A stretch of DNA of 6,984 bases from positions 1-6,984 of the forward strand of contig JBCBZH010000237.1 in assembly GCA_039815415.1 (NCBI GenBank), given 5' to 3'. Below are positions 6,719-6,984 of the stretch, in pieces (the stretch's first letter is position 1; each line of letters opens with the position of its first letter). This DNA comes from JBCBZH01 sp039815415 (lineage in GTDB: Bacteria > Bacteroidota > Rhodothermia > Rhodothermales > Rubricoccaceae). Under the pieces are notes generated by a model. It was not told the DNA's origin. It worked only from the letters and a program-made list of their open reading frames with translations, and made no database searches. The translations under genes were made by a program, and so were the position numbers.

Positions 6719-6984
6719 CTAGGTCTCGATGATGCCGAGATCGCTCTTTAACTCTCCGTAGAGCCACGTCCGGGCCGCGGTCCAATCGCGGGCGACGGTC
6801 CGCGGGCTGGTGCCGAGAACCTCCGCCGTCTCCTCCATGCTCAGGCCTCCGAAAAAGCGACATTCCACGACCTGAGCCGCTCGCTCATCAAGAGCCTCAA
6901 GACGGACGAGCGCCTCCTCAAGAGCCACGAAGGCGTCGGCCCGCTCGTGCGGAATCAGGACGACATCATCCAGCGGAATGTCAC
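6719..6984 (-). CDS. ECF-type RNA polymerase sigma factor, C-terminal part (5' end outside window)
   Basis: The frame is open from the right edge to TAG at 6721-6719 and gives 87 residues, covering the linker and sigma region 4. Residues about 19-46 (VALEEALVRLEALDERAAQV, then VECRFFGG) and the helix-turn-helix LSMEETAEVLGTSPRTVARD (48-67) followed by WTAARTWLYGEL match the sigma-70 ECF-like family (PF07638/TIGR02999 type), which is frequent next to Ser/Thr kinases in Acidobacteria, Planctomycetes and Rhodothermales-type genomes. Region 4 recognises the -35 element. A GTG at 6928 would be a possible start, but the frame continues upstream with a plausible inter-domain linker (DIPLDDVV at the edge), so the GTG codon is internal. 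Region 2 and the true start lie beyond the window. It is the upstream partner of the kinase gene. Confidence 0.93.
   Translation of the reverse strand, partial: DIPLDDVVLIPHERADAFVALEEALVRLEALDERAAQVVECRFFGGLSMEETAEVLGTSPRTVARDWTAARTWLYGELKSDLGIIET

Noticed and set aside
6345..6863. A 172-codon minus-strand open frame spanning the sigma-kinase spacer
   Set aside because: It is out of frame with both the sigma factor and the kinase, overlaps both, and is a low-complexity Arg/Ser/Pro-rich translation. It does not indicate a frameshifted fusion of the two genes.
6719..6928. GTG at 6928 as the start of a 69-residue stand-alone sigma region 4 protein
   Set aside because: The frame stays open to the window edge with a sensible inter-domain linker, so the gene is a full ECF sigma factor cut by the window.

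Overview
The window looks like chromosomal DNA from a GC-rich member of the Rhodothermota/Bacteroidota group (Rhodothermales-like). This is inferred from four things: the GroES/GroEL sequences; an ECF sigma factor paired with a TPR-containing Ser/Thr kinase; the C-terminal tail of a small hypothetical protein of a kind I associate with Bacteroidota; and the lack of a convincing Shine-Dalgarno sequence before most starts, including groES and groEL. No 16S or other phylogenetic marker is present, so this is a reading of protein style and not a measured placement.

Layout, left to right. (1) Positions 1-202 hold the 3' end of a plus-strand hypothetical gene. Its stop overlaps, inside a shared CTAG, the stop of a convergent minus-strand gene. 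(2) Positions 199-1187 hold a minus-strand pair of small membrane proteins, a DUF2085-type protein followed by a four-helix DUF4199-like protein, joined by a TGATG stop/start overlap. (3) Positions 1188-1383 are a divergent control region with a perfect CIRCE operator (1320-1346), the binding site of the heat-shock repressor HrcA. (4) Positions 1384-3433 are the groES-groEL chaperonin operon, closed by a strong intrinsic terminator with a UUCG tetraloop (3459-3489). (5) Positions 3559-4140 encode a short secreted lipoprotein with a CAP/SCP domain. (6) Positions 4168-6984 hold a minus-strand signalling unit: the C-terminal part of an ECF-type sigma factor, running off the right edge, followed by a large membrane-anchored Ser/Thr kinase with C-terminal TPR repeats.

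How the parts work together. The groESL operon is a standard HrcA/CIRCE-controlled protein-folding module. The ECF sigma factor and kinase are adjacent and co-oriented with an 85 bp gap, and no anti-sigma gene lies between them. That suggests a phosphorylation-linked transcription switch, but no target can be seen here. The CAP lipoprotein and the two small membrane proteins have no clear functional link to the chaperonin genes. I see no tRNA, rRNA, CRISPR array, insertion sequence or phage gene. Most of the window is ordinary core-genome content. The points most worth a second look are the sigma/kinase pair, the CIRCE operator, the groES-groEL spacer hairpin and the tight gene overlaps.
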